Position numbers and translations under genes: made by a program. DNA of 64,000 nt from Effusibacillus dendaii (GTDB taxonomy: Bacteria > Bacillota > Bacilli > Tumebacillales > Effusibacillaceae). Within the stretch, counting starts at the first letter, position 1. The number at the start of each line of letters is the position of its first letter. The notes beneath the pieces were generated by a model. It worked only from the letters and a program-made list of their open reading frames with translations. It did not search any database and was not told the origin of the DNA. Positions 38,275-46,304 of the stretch are shown piece by piece. The stretch lies in the NCBI RefSeq assembly GCF_015097055.1, contig NZ_AP023366.1:2879001-2943000 (forward strand), given 5' to 3'.

Positions 38275-39259
38275 TTTTTTTGATTTGATGCAAAATGAAA
38301 CGATCAAGCTGATCCGACGCAGGCGGTTTGTGCTGGTGATTCTGATTTTGGCGATTCTGGTTTCCTTGTTCGCATATGCCCAGCAGTTGAACCAGCAGCG
38401 TACGCTGCAACGGGTGGGGACACTCGACTGGCGCCCTGTGTTGCAGCAGCAGATAGCCGACTATGAGAGCCGCATGAAAAATGCGTTTGTGCCGGAAGAT
38501 CGCAAGAAAATGTACCAACAGCGGATCGAACAGGCCCGCTATTATCTGGAGAAAAATATAAATCCGGCCGCACCGGGAACGGCTACATTTGTCAGAACGT
38601 TTATGGATTTGAGCGTATCGCTGCTGCTTCCCTTGTTGGTTGTTACATTATCGGCTGATCTTGTCTCTTCTGAATGGGGACAGGGGACCATCAAACTATT
38701 GTTGACCCGACCTGTCAGGCGATGGAAAGTGCTCGCCGCCAAATATGCGGTTTTGGTCATGTTTGTATCGCTCACGATATTGGCCGCCTTTGTGACAGCA
38801 ACTCTGATCGGTGGATTTTTCTTTGGTTGGGGGGGCTGGACGATGCCGGTGGCGACCGGCTTTTCGATCGTGAACAGCCAATTGGATGCTTCCACCGCAT
38901 ATAATGTGCCGCAGTGGCAGTATATTTTTCGATCCTACGGATTGGGATGGTTCACCTGTCTGGTGGTTGCCACAGTGGCATTTACCATTTCGATACTGGT
39001 AAGGCAGGCTGCTGCCGCTATGGGGATCATGTTGGCAGCGTTAATCGGAGGCAATATTTTGTATGATCTGGCCAGTTCCTGGACCGGCGTCAAATATCTG
39101 TTTGTCGTAAATTTACGTATTACCGGATATCTGTCCGGTGCAGTACCGCCGATTGAAGGAATGACACTGCCTTTTTCGCTTGCTGTGCTTTTGATTTGGG
39201 GAATTGCGGCGCTTGTGATCGGTTTTGCGGTGTTTAGCAAACGGGACGTGTTGGCCTAG
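38267..39259 (+). CDS. ABC-2 type permease
   Basis: 330 residues with six predicted helices. An N-terminal cytoplasmic basic stretch (ETIKLIRRRRF) precedes helix 1, then a large extracytoplasmic loop (about residues 45-110), then five helices. The LVSSEWGQGTIKLLLTRPVRRWKVL motif (residues about 125-150, coupling region) is typical of ABC-2 permeases that partner BcrA-like ATPases. GTG 38267 follows GGAGGTG and overlaps the ATPase gene. The pair probably exports a lipid, peptide or drug; no substrate clue nearby. Confidence 0.92.
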   Translation: MRSFFDLMQNETIKLIRRRRFVLVILILAILVSLFAYAQQLNQQRTLQRVGTLDWRPVLQQQIADYESRMKNAFVPEDRKKMYQQRIEQARYYLEKNINPAAPGTATFVRTFMDLSVSLLLPLLVVTLSADLVSSEWGQGTIKLLLTRPVRRWKVLAAKYAVLVMFVSLTILAAFVTATLIGGFFFGWGGWTMPVATGFSIVNSQLDASTAYNVPQWQYIFRSYGLGWFTCLVVATVAFTISILVRQAAAAMGIMLAALIGGNILYDLASSWTGVKYLFVVNLRITGYLSGAVPPIEGMTLPFSLAVLLIWGIAALVIGFAVFSKRDVLA

Positions 39260-39334
39260 GAAATATTACCCTTACAAACAGATCGATTTGCTTGGTAGAA
39301 TAAAGGGAGAACGATACCGGGAGGCAAATAGTGC

Positions 39335-41239
39335 ATGGAAGCGGAGAACCAACCACAAAGCGGGAGCCGTCTGCAGTTTCTTTTTTTGATACTGTTCCTT
39401 GCCTTGGTGATACTTCTATTGCGGCTGAGTTTTATTCAACTTGGCAAAGGGGCAGAGTATCAGCAGCTGGCAGAAGAGAACCGTTACGCTCAACAGGTTT
39501 TACCCGCGCCAAGGGGACGTTTTATTGATCGGAACGGGGAAGTATTAGTGGCAAATAAGCCCTCTTTTACAATTCAATATACCGATCCGTATACGATTCA
39601 CGAAAAGGAGAAGGCGCAGCAAAACATTGAAACGGTCGCTGAAAAACTGGTGCCTTTGTTAAAAGATCCGACGGAGAAGGAAAACTTGTCGAAAGAGCAG
39701 ATCATTTCGATTATGAAGGGCGAAAAAGATAATTTGCCAAGGTCGGCTCCGCGCAAAATCAAGCAAAGTGCAACCGATCAACAGGTAGCGAGAATCCGGG
39801 AGCATTTGAACGAGCTGCCGGGAATTGCCGTTATTCCGGAGGCAATTCGTGACTATCGATTGAAAACGTTTGCTTCCAATGTGATTGGGTATTTGCATTC
39901 GATTCGACCTGAAAAATGGCCTGAATACAGAGATAAAGGGTATCAAATGAGTGATCTGGTCGGCAGTGACGGACTGGAACAACAGTATGAACAATACCTG
40001 AAAGGCGTTGATGGGGCTACCCGGGTGGAAGTCAATATCAATGGCGATCGTGTCGATAAAAACGCCGACTATATTGAGAAAAAGCCAATCCCTGGCAATG
40101 ACGTGATTCTTACGATCGATAAAAAACTGCAGCAGGCGACCGAACAGGCTCTGGCAGAACGGGTCACAGCATTGCAAAAAGAAGGGGGCGGCAGAGTCCA
40201 GAATGCGGCTGCCGTTGCAATGGATCCGAACACCGGAGAGGTGCTCGCGATGGCGAGCTATCCGCCATACGATCCAAATGACTGGGTAGACGGGGTTATG
40301 ACAAATGAAGAATACGCTAGGTACAGTCCGGGCGCCATTAACCGGGCGGTCTATCCGTTTGCTCCCGGTTCTACCGTTAAGATGCTGACGACGATGATCG
40401 GTCTGCGGGAAGGGGTAATCAAACCTGACGAGAAAATATTGTGTACGGGCGGCCTGGATCTTTCCGGCTACTATGCACTCGACTGGCTGCCGCAGGGGCA
40501 CGGCTGGATAAACGGCAAAGAGGCGATCGCCGGTTCGTGCAACGTATACATGTATACGGTAGGGAAACGATTGGGCAAGCATGATTTGCTGGCGCAATAC
40601 GGTGTAAAAAGCTGGATGGAAAAATATGATTACCCGGCGTTTGAAAAATTTAAAAAGTACCAGAACGAATTTGGACTGGGCGTTGAAACGGGAATCGACT
40701 TGCCGTATGAATGGGTGGGCCAATATAATTATCAACCGGAAGTGACAACCAATATGCCGTTTCTTGCGATCGGCCAAAATGTCACGTTTACTCCGATCCA
40801 GTTGGCTCAATATGTCAGCACAATCGCCAATGGCGGAAAACGGATGCAGCCTTTTTTGGCAAAAGAAATTGTAGATCCGAACGGCAATGTGATTAAAAAG
40901 ACAGAACCAAAAGTATTGAATCAGGTGACATTTAGTCAGGACCTGTTGAATTACGTAAAAGACGGTATGTGGCAGGTCACACATGAACCATATGGGACCG
41001 CCTCTTATATGTTCAAGAATAAACCTTATAATGTGGCAGGCAAGACGGGAACGGCGCAAACAGGAGTCGCAGAGAATTACTGGTTTGTCGGGTATGCCCC
41101 CTATGACAATCCGAAAATTGCCATCGCAGTTGTGGTACCAGACGGACGAATTGGCGCCCACTCCTATGAGATGGCGGGACCGATTGCAGAGACAATGTTG
41201 GATACGTACTTCAATGTACCACCCAAATCGAAGCCCTAA
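39335..41239 (+). CDS. Class B penicillin-binding protein (PBP2/MrdA-like)
   Basis: 634-residue bitopic transpeptidase that cross-links peptidoglycan. One N-terminal helix (residues about 14-32), the dimerisation domain starting RGRFIDRNGEVLVANKPSF, then the transpeptidase: SxxK as PGSTVK near 347, SxN as AGSCN near 400, KTG as AGKTGTAQT near 570. No PASTA domains, which fits the elongation-type PBP2A/PbpH/MrdA group rather than SpoVD or PBP2B. ATG 39335 follows GGGAGG. Confidence 0.93.
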   Translation: MEAENQPQSGSRLQFLFLILFLALVILLLRLSFIQLGKGAEYQQLAEENRYAQQVLPAPRGRFIDRNGEVLVANKPSFTIQYTDPYTIHEKEKAQQNIETVAEKLVPLLKDPTEKENLSKEQIISIMKGEKDNLPRSAPRKIKQSATDQQVARIREHLNELPGIAVIPEAIRDYRLKTFASNVIGYLHSIRPEKWPEYRDKGYQMSDLVGSDGLEQQYEQYLKGVDGATRVEVNINGDRVDKNADYIEKKPIPGNDVILTIDKKLQQATEQALAERVTALQKEGGGRVQNAAAVAMDPNTGEVLAMASYPPYDPNDWVDGVMTNEEYARYSPGAINRAVYPFAPGSTVKMLTTMIGLREGVIKPDEKILCTGGLDLSGYYALDWLPQGHGWINGKEAIAGSCNVYMYTVGKRLGKHDLLAQYGVKSWMEKYDYPAFEKFKKYQNEFGLGVETGIDLPYEWVGQYNYQPEVTTNMPFLAIGQNVTFTPIQLAQYVSTIANGGKRMQPFLAKEIVDPNGNVIKKTEPKVLNQVTFSQDLLNYVKDGMWQVTHEPYGTASYMFKNKPYNVAGKTGTAQTGVAENYWFVGYAPYDNPKIAIAVVVPDGRIGAHSYEMAGPIAETMLDTYFNVPPKSKP

Positions 41240-41373
41240 CAAAAAAATGAGAAGCCAACGACGTTCGGTTATTTGTCGTTGCAGGCGGTGCTGCATGTGG
41301 CGTGCAGCGCCGTTTTTTGCATATTACAGGATATGGTAGAATAGGTAAGACGAAGCAGGGCGGAGGTGATCGT

Positions 41374-41751
41374 ATGCCACTAATCGGTGTCGATCTGGTA
41401 GAAATAAGAAGAATTGCCGAATCTTCGAAACGGGACTCGTTTCTGAAAAGAATTTACACGGAAAATGAGCTGCTGCTGCTGCAAGGAGTGTCAGATAGCC
41501 GCAGGCTGGAACTGCTGGCCGGCAGATTTGCCGCTAAAGAGGCAGTTTCTAAAGCGCTTGGTACGGGTATTGCAGAGCAAATCTCGTTCCGTGACATTGA
41601 AACCCTGCATGGCAGCGGTGGTGAGCCAATAGTACTCTTGTATGGGGCCGCTAAACAGAGGGCAGACCTGCTCGGAGTGACAGATGTTAAAGTAAGCATT
41701 TCGCATACCGCTGAACTGGCCATTGCATACATCTGGATGGAAACGGCTTAA
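41374..41751 (+). CDS. acpS: Holo-[acyl-carrier-protein] synthase
   Basis: Transfers 4'-phosphopantetheine from CoA to acyl carrier protein. 125 residues, normal length. GVDLVEIRRIAE at the N-terminus holds the Mg-binding Asp; RFAAKEAVSKALGTGI near 50 holds the conserved Glu and Lys; VSISHTAELAIAY is at the C-terminus. ATG 41374 follows GGAGGTGAT. Its stop overlaps the converging sda stop by 3 bp (41749-41751), which is unusually tight. Confidence 0.96.
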   Translation: MPLIGVDLVEIRRIAESSKRDSFLKRIYTENELLLLQGVSDSRRLELLAGRFAAKEAVSKALGTGIAEQISFRDIETLHGSGGEPIVLLYGAAKQRADLLGVTDVKVSISHTAELAIAYIWMETA

Positions 41752-41891
41752 GCCGAATTGCAGTTTATGTTGAAGTCGAGTTTCCGCCGTTTGATTTCCT
41801 GCATAAGCAATTCTATAAAATGCGGATCAAGTTTTAGCTCCACAGCAGTTTTATACGCTTCAATCAAATTTTCATCGGTTAAAATACGCAT
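41748..41891 (-). CDS. sda: Sporulation checkpoint inhibitor Sda
   Basis: 47 residues, the size and pattern of Sda: MRILTDENLIEAYKTAVELK, then LDPHFIELLMQEIKRRKL forming the two-helix hairpin that binds the KinA/KinB dimerisation domain and blocks autophosphorylation when replication is disturbed. ATG 41891 follows AAAGGGGATG. DnaA boxes upstream (41993-42101) mirror the known DnaA control of B. subtilis sda. The gene overlaps the acpS stop. Confidence 0.9.
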   Translation of the reverse strand: MRILTDENLIEAYKTAVELKLDPHFIELLMQEIKRRKLDFNINCNSA

Positions 41892-41992
41892 GAATTCATC
41901 CCCTTTATCAGATTCTATTGATGAGTCAGGTCTGACGAAGCGGGTAGTGAACTTAGAGTACCATCAGTCGGCGCGTGGAACAAGTGTTCCTG

Positions 41993-42101
41993 TTATCCAC
42001 AAAAACGTGTGGATAATATGTAGGTGATTTGTGGATAATGTGAACACCTGTTGAAGTACAGACATCAACTTAATGTGCATAATGAGGATAAGTTATCCAC
42101 A
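41993..42101. promoter_or_regulatory. Cluster of DnaA boxes between sda and citZ
   Basis: Four perfect TTATCCACA boxes: 41993-42001 (+), 42008-42016 (-), 42030-42038 (-), 42093-42101 (+). Two one-mismatch boxes occur at 42074-42082 and 42083-42091. No AT-rich unwinding element or dnaA gene is present, so this is a DnaA-regulated promoter region rather than oriC. Confidence 0.88.
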
Positions 42102-42342
42102 AATGCGGTATTTTGTCGCATCTTGCCGGAAAATTTCCTGTTTTTACGGAGAAAACGCCATGTCTATTCATCTTTATGCAGTGGAGGGAGCACACCAGAC
42201 CAATCTTTTACAGCTTTTTTTTGCAACCTATTTTTGGTTTAGTAAAAATGTGATATGATTGTTACAAACAAATGAAATGTGTTACATAACAAATCCTAGA
42301 AGCATTTTAAGGTGTTGCTTATTTTTCAGGGGGTGGAAGAAC

Positions 42343-43491
42343 ATGAGTACAGAAGTTAAAGCAGGTTTGGAAGATGTCGTAGCTGGAACATCAGATATTT
42401 GTTTAGTGGACGGGGAAAAGGGCCGATTAGTGTATCACGGTTATGACATTAATGAGTTGTCCGGGAAAGCGTCTTTTGAAGAAGTCGTTTTTCTTTTGTG
42501 GCATGGCAAGCTTCCGAATTTGAATGAACTGAACGAATTGAACAAGGAGTTACAGAAAAATCGGGACATTCCTGCGGATGTTTTGGAACTGGTTCGTTCC
42601 TTGGCGAAAAACCCTGCCAATCCCACAGGAATGGAAATCTTGAGAACGGCGGTCAGTTATATTGGGGCTGTTGATCCCAATAAGGCGATGACTCGCGAAG
42701 CTCATTTGGCGCAAGCTGCCAAATTGATTTCTCTCTCCGCATCGTTAACCGCAGCTATTGGCCGCTTCAAGCAAGGGTTGGACTATGTTCCGCCACGCTC
42801 CGACTTGGGTCATGCAGCCAATTTCCTTTATATGTTGACTGGAAATGAACCTGATGCATTATCTGTCGAGGCGTTCGACGTTGCCCTTATTCTCCACGCT
42901 GACCACGAGTTAAACGCTTCCACATTTGCAGGACGCGTAACAGTTGCCACGTTGAGCGATCTGTATTCCGGTGTTACCTCAGCAATCGGTGCGTTAAAAG
43001 GTCCTTTGCATGGAGGAGCCAACGAAGATGTAATGCGTACGTTGATGGAAATCGACTCTGTTGAACAAACAGCCGATGCCATTAACAAAAAGCTCGAAGC
43101 AGGTGTTAAGGTTCCTGGATTTGGGCATCGCGTATACCGCAATTATGACCCGCGCGGCTTGATTTTGAAGCGATATGCAAAACAGTTGACGGAAAAAACG
43201 GGCAATACGAAATGGTTCCAAATGACGGAAATTATGGAAGATGTGGTTTTGAAATATTTCGCGGCCAAAGGGAAAGATCTTAAGTATAACGTGGATCTGT
43301 ACTCTGGCAGTCTGTATAATGCGATGGGAATATCGGTCGATTTGTTTACACCGATTTTTGTGGTTAGCCGGATGTCCGGATGGACGGCTCACTTCCTGGA
43401 ACAGTATGAAAACAATCGGATTATTCGTCCTCGTGCTGATTATACAGGTCCAGTCGATCTGCAATTTGTCCCTGTTGCCGACCGCAAGTAA
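42343..43491 (+). CDS. citZ: Citrate synthase
   Basis: Condenses acetyl-CoA and oxaloacetate to citrate. 382 residues. Visible: DGEKGRLVYHGYDINELS near residue 25, the HADHELNASTFAGRV segment with a catalytic His near 190, GALKGPLHGGANEDVM (second His) near 225, and PGFGHRVYRNYDPRG near 265; the catalytic Asp lies in YNVDLYSGSLYNAMG near 320. ATG 42343 follows AGGGGGTGG. A -10 (TATGAT, 42254-42259) lies upstream. Separate from icd-mdh, unlike B. subtilis citZ-icd-mdh. Divergent from sda across the DnaA boxes. Confidence 0.96.
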   Translation: MSTEVKAGLEDVVAGTSDICLVDGEKGRLVYHGYDINELSGKASFEEVVFLLWHGKLPNLNELNELNKELQKNRDIPADVLELVRSLAKNPANPTGMEILRTAVSYIGAVDPNKAMTREAHLAQAAKLISLSASLTAAIGRFKQGLDYVPPRSDLGHAANFLYMLTGNEPDALSVEAFDVALILHADHELNASTFAGRVTVATLSDLYSGVTSAIGALKGPLHGGANEDVMRTLMEIDSVEQTADAINKKLEAGVKVPGFGHRVYRNYDPRGLILKRYAKQLTEKTGNTKWFQMTEIMEDVVLKYFAAKGKDLKYNVDLYSGSLYNAMGISVDLFTPIFVVSRMSGWTAHFLEQYENNRIIRPRADYTGPVDLQFVPVADRK

Positions 43492-43530
43492 TCCGAACCG
43501 AAACCGAATAGCAAACATGATAGCTTAATC

Positions 43531-43575
43531 AGGCATATCATATTGGCGTAGTTTCCAGTGTGATATGCCTTTTTC
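43531..43575 (+). terminator. Terminator after citZ
   Basis: AGGCATATCA (43531-43540) / TGATATGCCT (43561-43570), 20-bp loop, followed by TTTTTC. Confidence 0.85.
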
Positions 43576-43725
43576 ACTTTTTGGCGCACCCATCAAAGGA
43601 AAGTTGTTAGCAGGTAAGTCATGTATGCCCTTGGCCGGGGCAAAATTTGAATGGAAGCATACTCTAACGATAGGAAAACCGGGTTTTTCATCAGTTGATA
43701 CCATCAGGTCGGGAGGGATGAAAAA

Positions 43726-44520
43726 ATGCCTTTAGTAGTCGTGGATCCCGGTCACGGAGGGACAGATCCAGGTGCGACGGGTAACGGATTGCAGGAAAAA
43801 GATATAAATCTGGCGGCCGGTTTGCAGCTTCGGGATGCGTTGCAGCGCTGCGGAATTCAGGTTATCATGACCCGAACAGAGGATGTACTTCCTTTAACGG
43901 GGGGTACAATTGCAGCGGATTTGACATATAGAGCAAGTCTCGCGAATCAGAATCGCTCAGATTTGTTTGTTTCGTGGCATGTCAATTCTTACAGTGATCC
44001 GAGCGTCAGCGGAGTTTCCGTTTATATCTATCCATCCACCCGGGGCACAACAACGGAAACAGTGGCGACAGCTATCGTGAATGCAATTGCGCAAGCGACA
44101 GGACAAAAAAATCGTGGCGTTTATGTAGAAGATTTTGCTGTGCTGCGGGAAACGAGTATGACGGCGGTACTAGTCGAATCCGGTTTCATAACAAACCCGC
44201 AGGAAGCGGCCCAGTTAGCATCCGCTGCTTTTCGCGCGGAACAGGCAGAGGCTGCCGCTCAAGCAATATGCCAGTTTTTTGATTTGCCGTATGTAGCGCC
44301 TGCTGCCAGTCCTGTAAGCAATCCATCGCCGTCGACAGGCGAAACGGGGGAGCAGATTCCCGATTTTGCTCAAAGTGCGGTGAATCGTGTCGTACAGGCA
44401 GGGTTGCTGGTCGGGTACCCGGACGGCACGTTTCGACCGAACCAGCCTGTCACGCGAGCGGAATTGGCAATCGTATTAACCCGTTTCTACGATTTTCTGC
44501 AATCTGGACGAACTCTTTGA
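43726..44520 (+). CDS. N-acetylmuramoyl-L-alanine amidase (Amidase_3) with one SLH motif
   Basis: 264 residues. Residues 1-185 form a zinc amidase: VVDPGHGGTDPG (His), LQEKDINLAAGLQL (Glu), LFVSWHVNSY (His) and the catalytic VESGFITNPQEA. The short Pro/Ser linker leads to a single S-layer-homology motif (VVQAGLLVGYPDGTFRPNQP, then VTRAELAIVLTR). No signal peptide is visible at the N-terminus, so it may act in the mother cell or be released by lysis, like spore CwlC-type amidases; inference. ATG 43726 follows GGGAGGG. Overlaps the converging VanZ gene by 34 bp. Confidence 0.9.
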   Translation: MPLVVVDPGHGGTDPGATGNGLQEKDINLAAGLQLRDALQRCGIQVIMTRTEDVLPLTGGTIAADLTYRASLANQNRSDLFVSWHVNSYSDPSVSGVSVYIYPSTRGTTTETVATAIVNAIAQATGQKNRGVYVEDFAVLRETSMTAVLVESGFITNPQEAAQLASAAFRAEQAEAAAQAICQFFDLPYVAPAASPVSNPSPSTGETGEQIPDFAQSAVNRVVQAGLLVGYPDGTFRPNQPVTRAELAIVLTRFYDFLQSGRTL

Positions 44521-44984
44521 AAGATCCAGTATATGATTGTCGCCAGTAAAATTCCGATGCTGTCTACTGCGACGTCAATCGGATGGCCCGTTCGGCCGGG
44601 CACAAACGTTTGATGCCATTCGTCAGAGGACGCATACAAAAGGCAAATCAACACCGTCCACAGATAGATTTTTCCGCGTGACAGACGAGTATGACGTAAC
44701 GTTTGCTGCCAGAGAAAAGCGAGAATCGCGTATTCAGTCACATGGCCGAGTTTCCGGATGAAAAACTCCAGCATGTCGTACGGAGTCTGCCAGCTGTACC
44801 GGGCGCCGTCATAAACAAAAGCAATGTGCGGAAGCCACAGCATCAAACTTTGGGAGGAAAACCAAACCGCCAGTTGCGGCCGAAGATCTTGTTGCTGATA
44901 CGTTTCGGCCGATTTTGCAAAGATTAACAGCATAAACAAAATGGATGCGATGAACCAAAGATTTCGTTTTACGTTTTTTTGCAT
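44487..44984 (-). CDS. VanZ-family membrane protein
   Basis: 165 residues, four predicted helices. The segment KLGHVTEYAILAFLWQQTL and the later YASSDEWHQTFVPGRTGHPIDV are the VanZ-like signature (HxxEY, DExHQ, R-x9-D). These proteins are associated with teicoplanin resistance or cell-envelope homeostasis in some organisms, but the biochemical role is unclear. ATG 44984 has GGAAG 8 bp upstream. Ends inside the 3' end of the amidase gene on the other strand. Confidence 0.88.
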   Translation of the reverse strand: MQKNVKRNLWFIASILFMLLIFAKSAETYQQQDLRPQLAVWFSSQSLMLWLPHIAFVYDGARYSWQTPYDMLEFFIRKLGHVTEYAILAFLWQQTLRHTRLSRGKIYLWTVLICLLYASSDEWHQTFVPGRTGHPIDVAVDSIGILLATIIYWIFQRVRPDCRKS

Positions 44985-45016
44985 AAGACCCACTTCCTTG
45001 GGTTCATCATATCAAA

Positions 45017-45042
45017 AAAAGGACAGGAGCACCTGTCCTTTT
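45017..45042 (-). terminator. Terminator for the CBS-domain gene
   Basis: AAAAGGACAGG (45017-45027) / CCTGTCCTTTT (45032-45042) with an AGCA loop. The T run is longest on the - strand, after the CBS gene ending at 45058. Confidence 0.85.
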
Positions 45043-45057
45043 GCAATTTGAAAAGAA

Positions 45058-45486
45058 TTAATGTTGCGGCTGGCTCGGTTCCGAAATTTCGGAGAGCGCA
45101 TAACCGGCTTCATTTTCATGAATATTGATGGTGGCCAAGTCACCAATTGCCACGATACCGACCAACGTTCCGTTGTCTATGATCGGTAAACGGCGAATTT
45201 GGTGCTCGGCCATCAAATCGGCCGCTTCATGGGCATCCATGTCAGGGGTACCTGTAATAACTGCACTGGTCATGCAGCTTTGGACGCGGGTGGTGTTGAC
45301 ATCTTTGCCCTCTGCCACAACATTCAGACAGATGTCGCGGTCAGTCACCACACCAACCAGTTTATCCCCTTGAGTTACCGGGACGATTCCGACATCAATG
45401 TTGCGCATCAACTTGGCCGCATCCAACACTGTATCCTGAGGGTCACATGTACGTACGTTTTTCGTCATAATTTCATGCAACTTCAT
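45058..45486 (-). CDS. Tandem CBS-domain protein
   Basis: 142 residues made almost wholly of two CBS motifs (MTKNVRTCDPQDTVLDAAKL, then VTDRDICLNVV; second SCMTSAVITGTPDMDAHEA, then RRLPIIDNGTLVGIVAIGDL). Likely a cytoplasmic adenine-nucleotide sensor, similar to Bacillus YhcV. ATG 45486 follows GAGGAGG. Target protein unknown. Confidence 0.9.
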   Translation of the reverse strand: MKLHEIMTKNVRTCDPQDTVLDAAKLMRNIDVGIVPVTQGDKLVGVVTDRDICLNVVAEGKDVNTTRVQSCMTSAVITGTPDMDAHEAADLMAEHQIRRLPIIDNGTLVGIVAIGDLATINIHENEAGYALSEISEPSQPQH

Positions 45487-45556
45487 CGAATCGCCTCCTC
45501 ATAAGATGTGAAACGAAACGTGATTGACGAATTCATTCGTCGATAAGTAGGATAAG

Positions 45557-45889
45557 CTATTCCGCCTTTTTATATACGCCGGTAAAAACTCCCCAGCCGC
45601 CAACCGTGAGAAACAGGACGATTTCAATCGTTTCCAGGCGAATTCCCAATAACGCAGGCTGAAAGATGCTGAACAAACCGAACAGCAAGCTTAGCATGCC
45701 GATACAAATGGCGTACAGATCGTTTTTTTGGTTGGCGACCGCTGCCAGCCCAAGGATTCCCAACATCAGATATATGATATTTTGGATACGGTCGAATTGG
45801 ATCAGACCAAGCAATTCCTGTTTAAAAAATCCGATTGTGCCAAGCACTACAAACAGCCACCCGACCACCCGCGCATAGGTTACAGTCAT
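45557..45889 (-). CDS. Four-helix membrane protein, DUF4383-like
   Basis: 110 residues with four hydrophobic segments (RVVGWLFVVLGTIGFF, NIIYLMLGILGLAAVA, AICIGMLSLLFGLFSI, IEIVLFLTVGGWGVFTGVY). The YLMLGILGLAAV pattern resembles DUF4383-type membrane proteins. ATG 45889 follows GAGAGGAG. No catalytic residues; function unknown. Confidence 0.75.
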   Translation of the reverse strand: MTVTYARVVGWLFVVLGTIGFFKQELLGLIQFDRIQNIIYLMLGILGLAAVANQKNDLYAICIGMLSLLFGLFSIFQPALLGIRLETIEIVLFLTVGGWGVFTGVYKKAE

Positions 45890-46003
45890 TTACAACACTC
45901 CTCTCTCTACTGCATACATACGCCGATTCGGTCAAGCACATTCCGGTTGCTTCTGAATTCACTTTTCCGAACAGGGAAGAATAGTGAGTGGAGGTGAGGA
46001 ATC

Positions 46004-46240
46004 ATGACTGATGTAAATCCCCCGTTGCGCGAGAAAGATGCTCCCTGGCGTGACACACCGCTTGATCACTGGAGCACGGATGTGGATCCGGCCATCATGT
46101 CGGGTGATGAGTGGGTAGATAATGAACATGATCCCGGATCGGAGAGAATGGAAAATCAGCACTTGCTGTCAGGTGAAGTGAAGTCGCCGATGGCTCCGTT
46201 TATGCATCCCACACATGATGTAACATACGGGAATGACTAA
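46004..46240 (+). CDS. DUF3905-like protein
   Basis: 78 residues, acidic, no hydrophobic segment. DTPLDHWSTDVDPAIMSGDE and the C-terminal PFMHPTHDVTYGND resemble the DUF3905 family found in spore-forming Bacillales. ATG 46004 follows GGAGGTGAGG. A terminator shared with the converging M23 gene follows. Role unknown. Confidence 0.8.
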   Translation: MTDVNPPLREKDAPWRDTPLDHWSTDVDPAIMSGDEWVDNEHDPGSERMENQHLLSGEVKSPMAPFMHPTHDVTYGND

Positions 46241-46271
46241 AATGCCAGATGACAACAAACGGAAGCAGATA

Positions 46272-46293
46272 AAAGCCCGCATTCGCGGGCTTT
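46272..46293. terminator. Bidirectional terminator
   Basis: AAAGCCCGC (46272-46280) / GCGGGCTTT (46285-46293), ATTC loop, T/A-rich flanks on both sides. Serves the converging genes ending at 46240 and 46305. Confidence 0.85.
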
Positions 46294-46304
46294 ATTTCAT
46301 TTCC

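Noticed and set aside
39659-41296. 545-codon open frame on the - strand
   Set aside because: It lies wholly antisense to the class B PBP gene, has no recognisable domains and no ribosome site; long antisense frames arise from the codon bias of the PBP gene.
41993-42101. DnaA-box cluster as a chromosome origin
   Set aside because: No dnaA, dnaN, AT-rich unwinding element or DnaA-trio pattern next to it; the adjoining gene is sda, a known DnaA-regulated gene.
42051-42258. 60-63 codon + strand frames upstream of citZ
   Set aside because: They overlap the DnaA-box cluster and the citZ promoter, lack ribosome sites and show no conserved pattern.
45125-45504. + strand frames over the CBS gene
   Set aside because: Antisense to a well-defined tandem CBS protein with GAGGAGG and terminator on the - strand.
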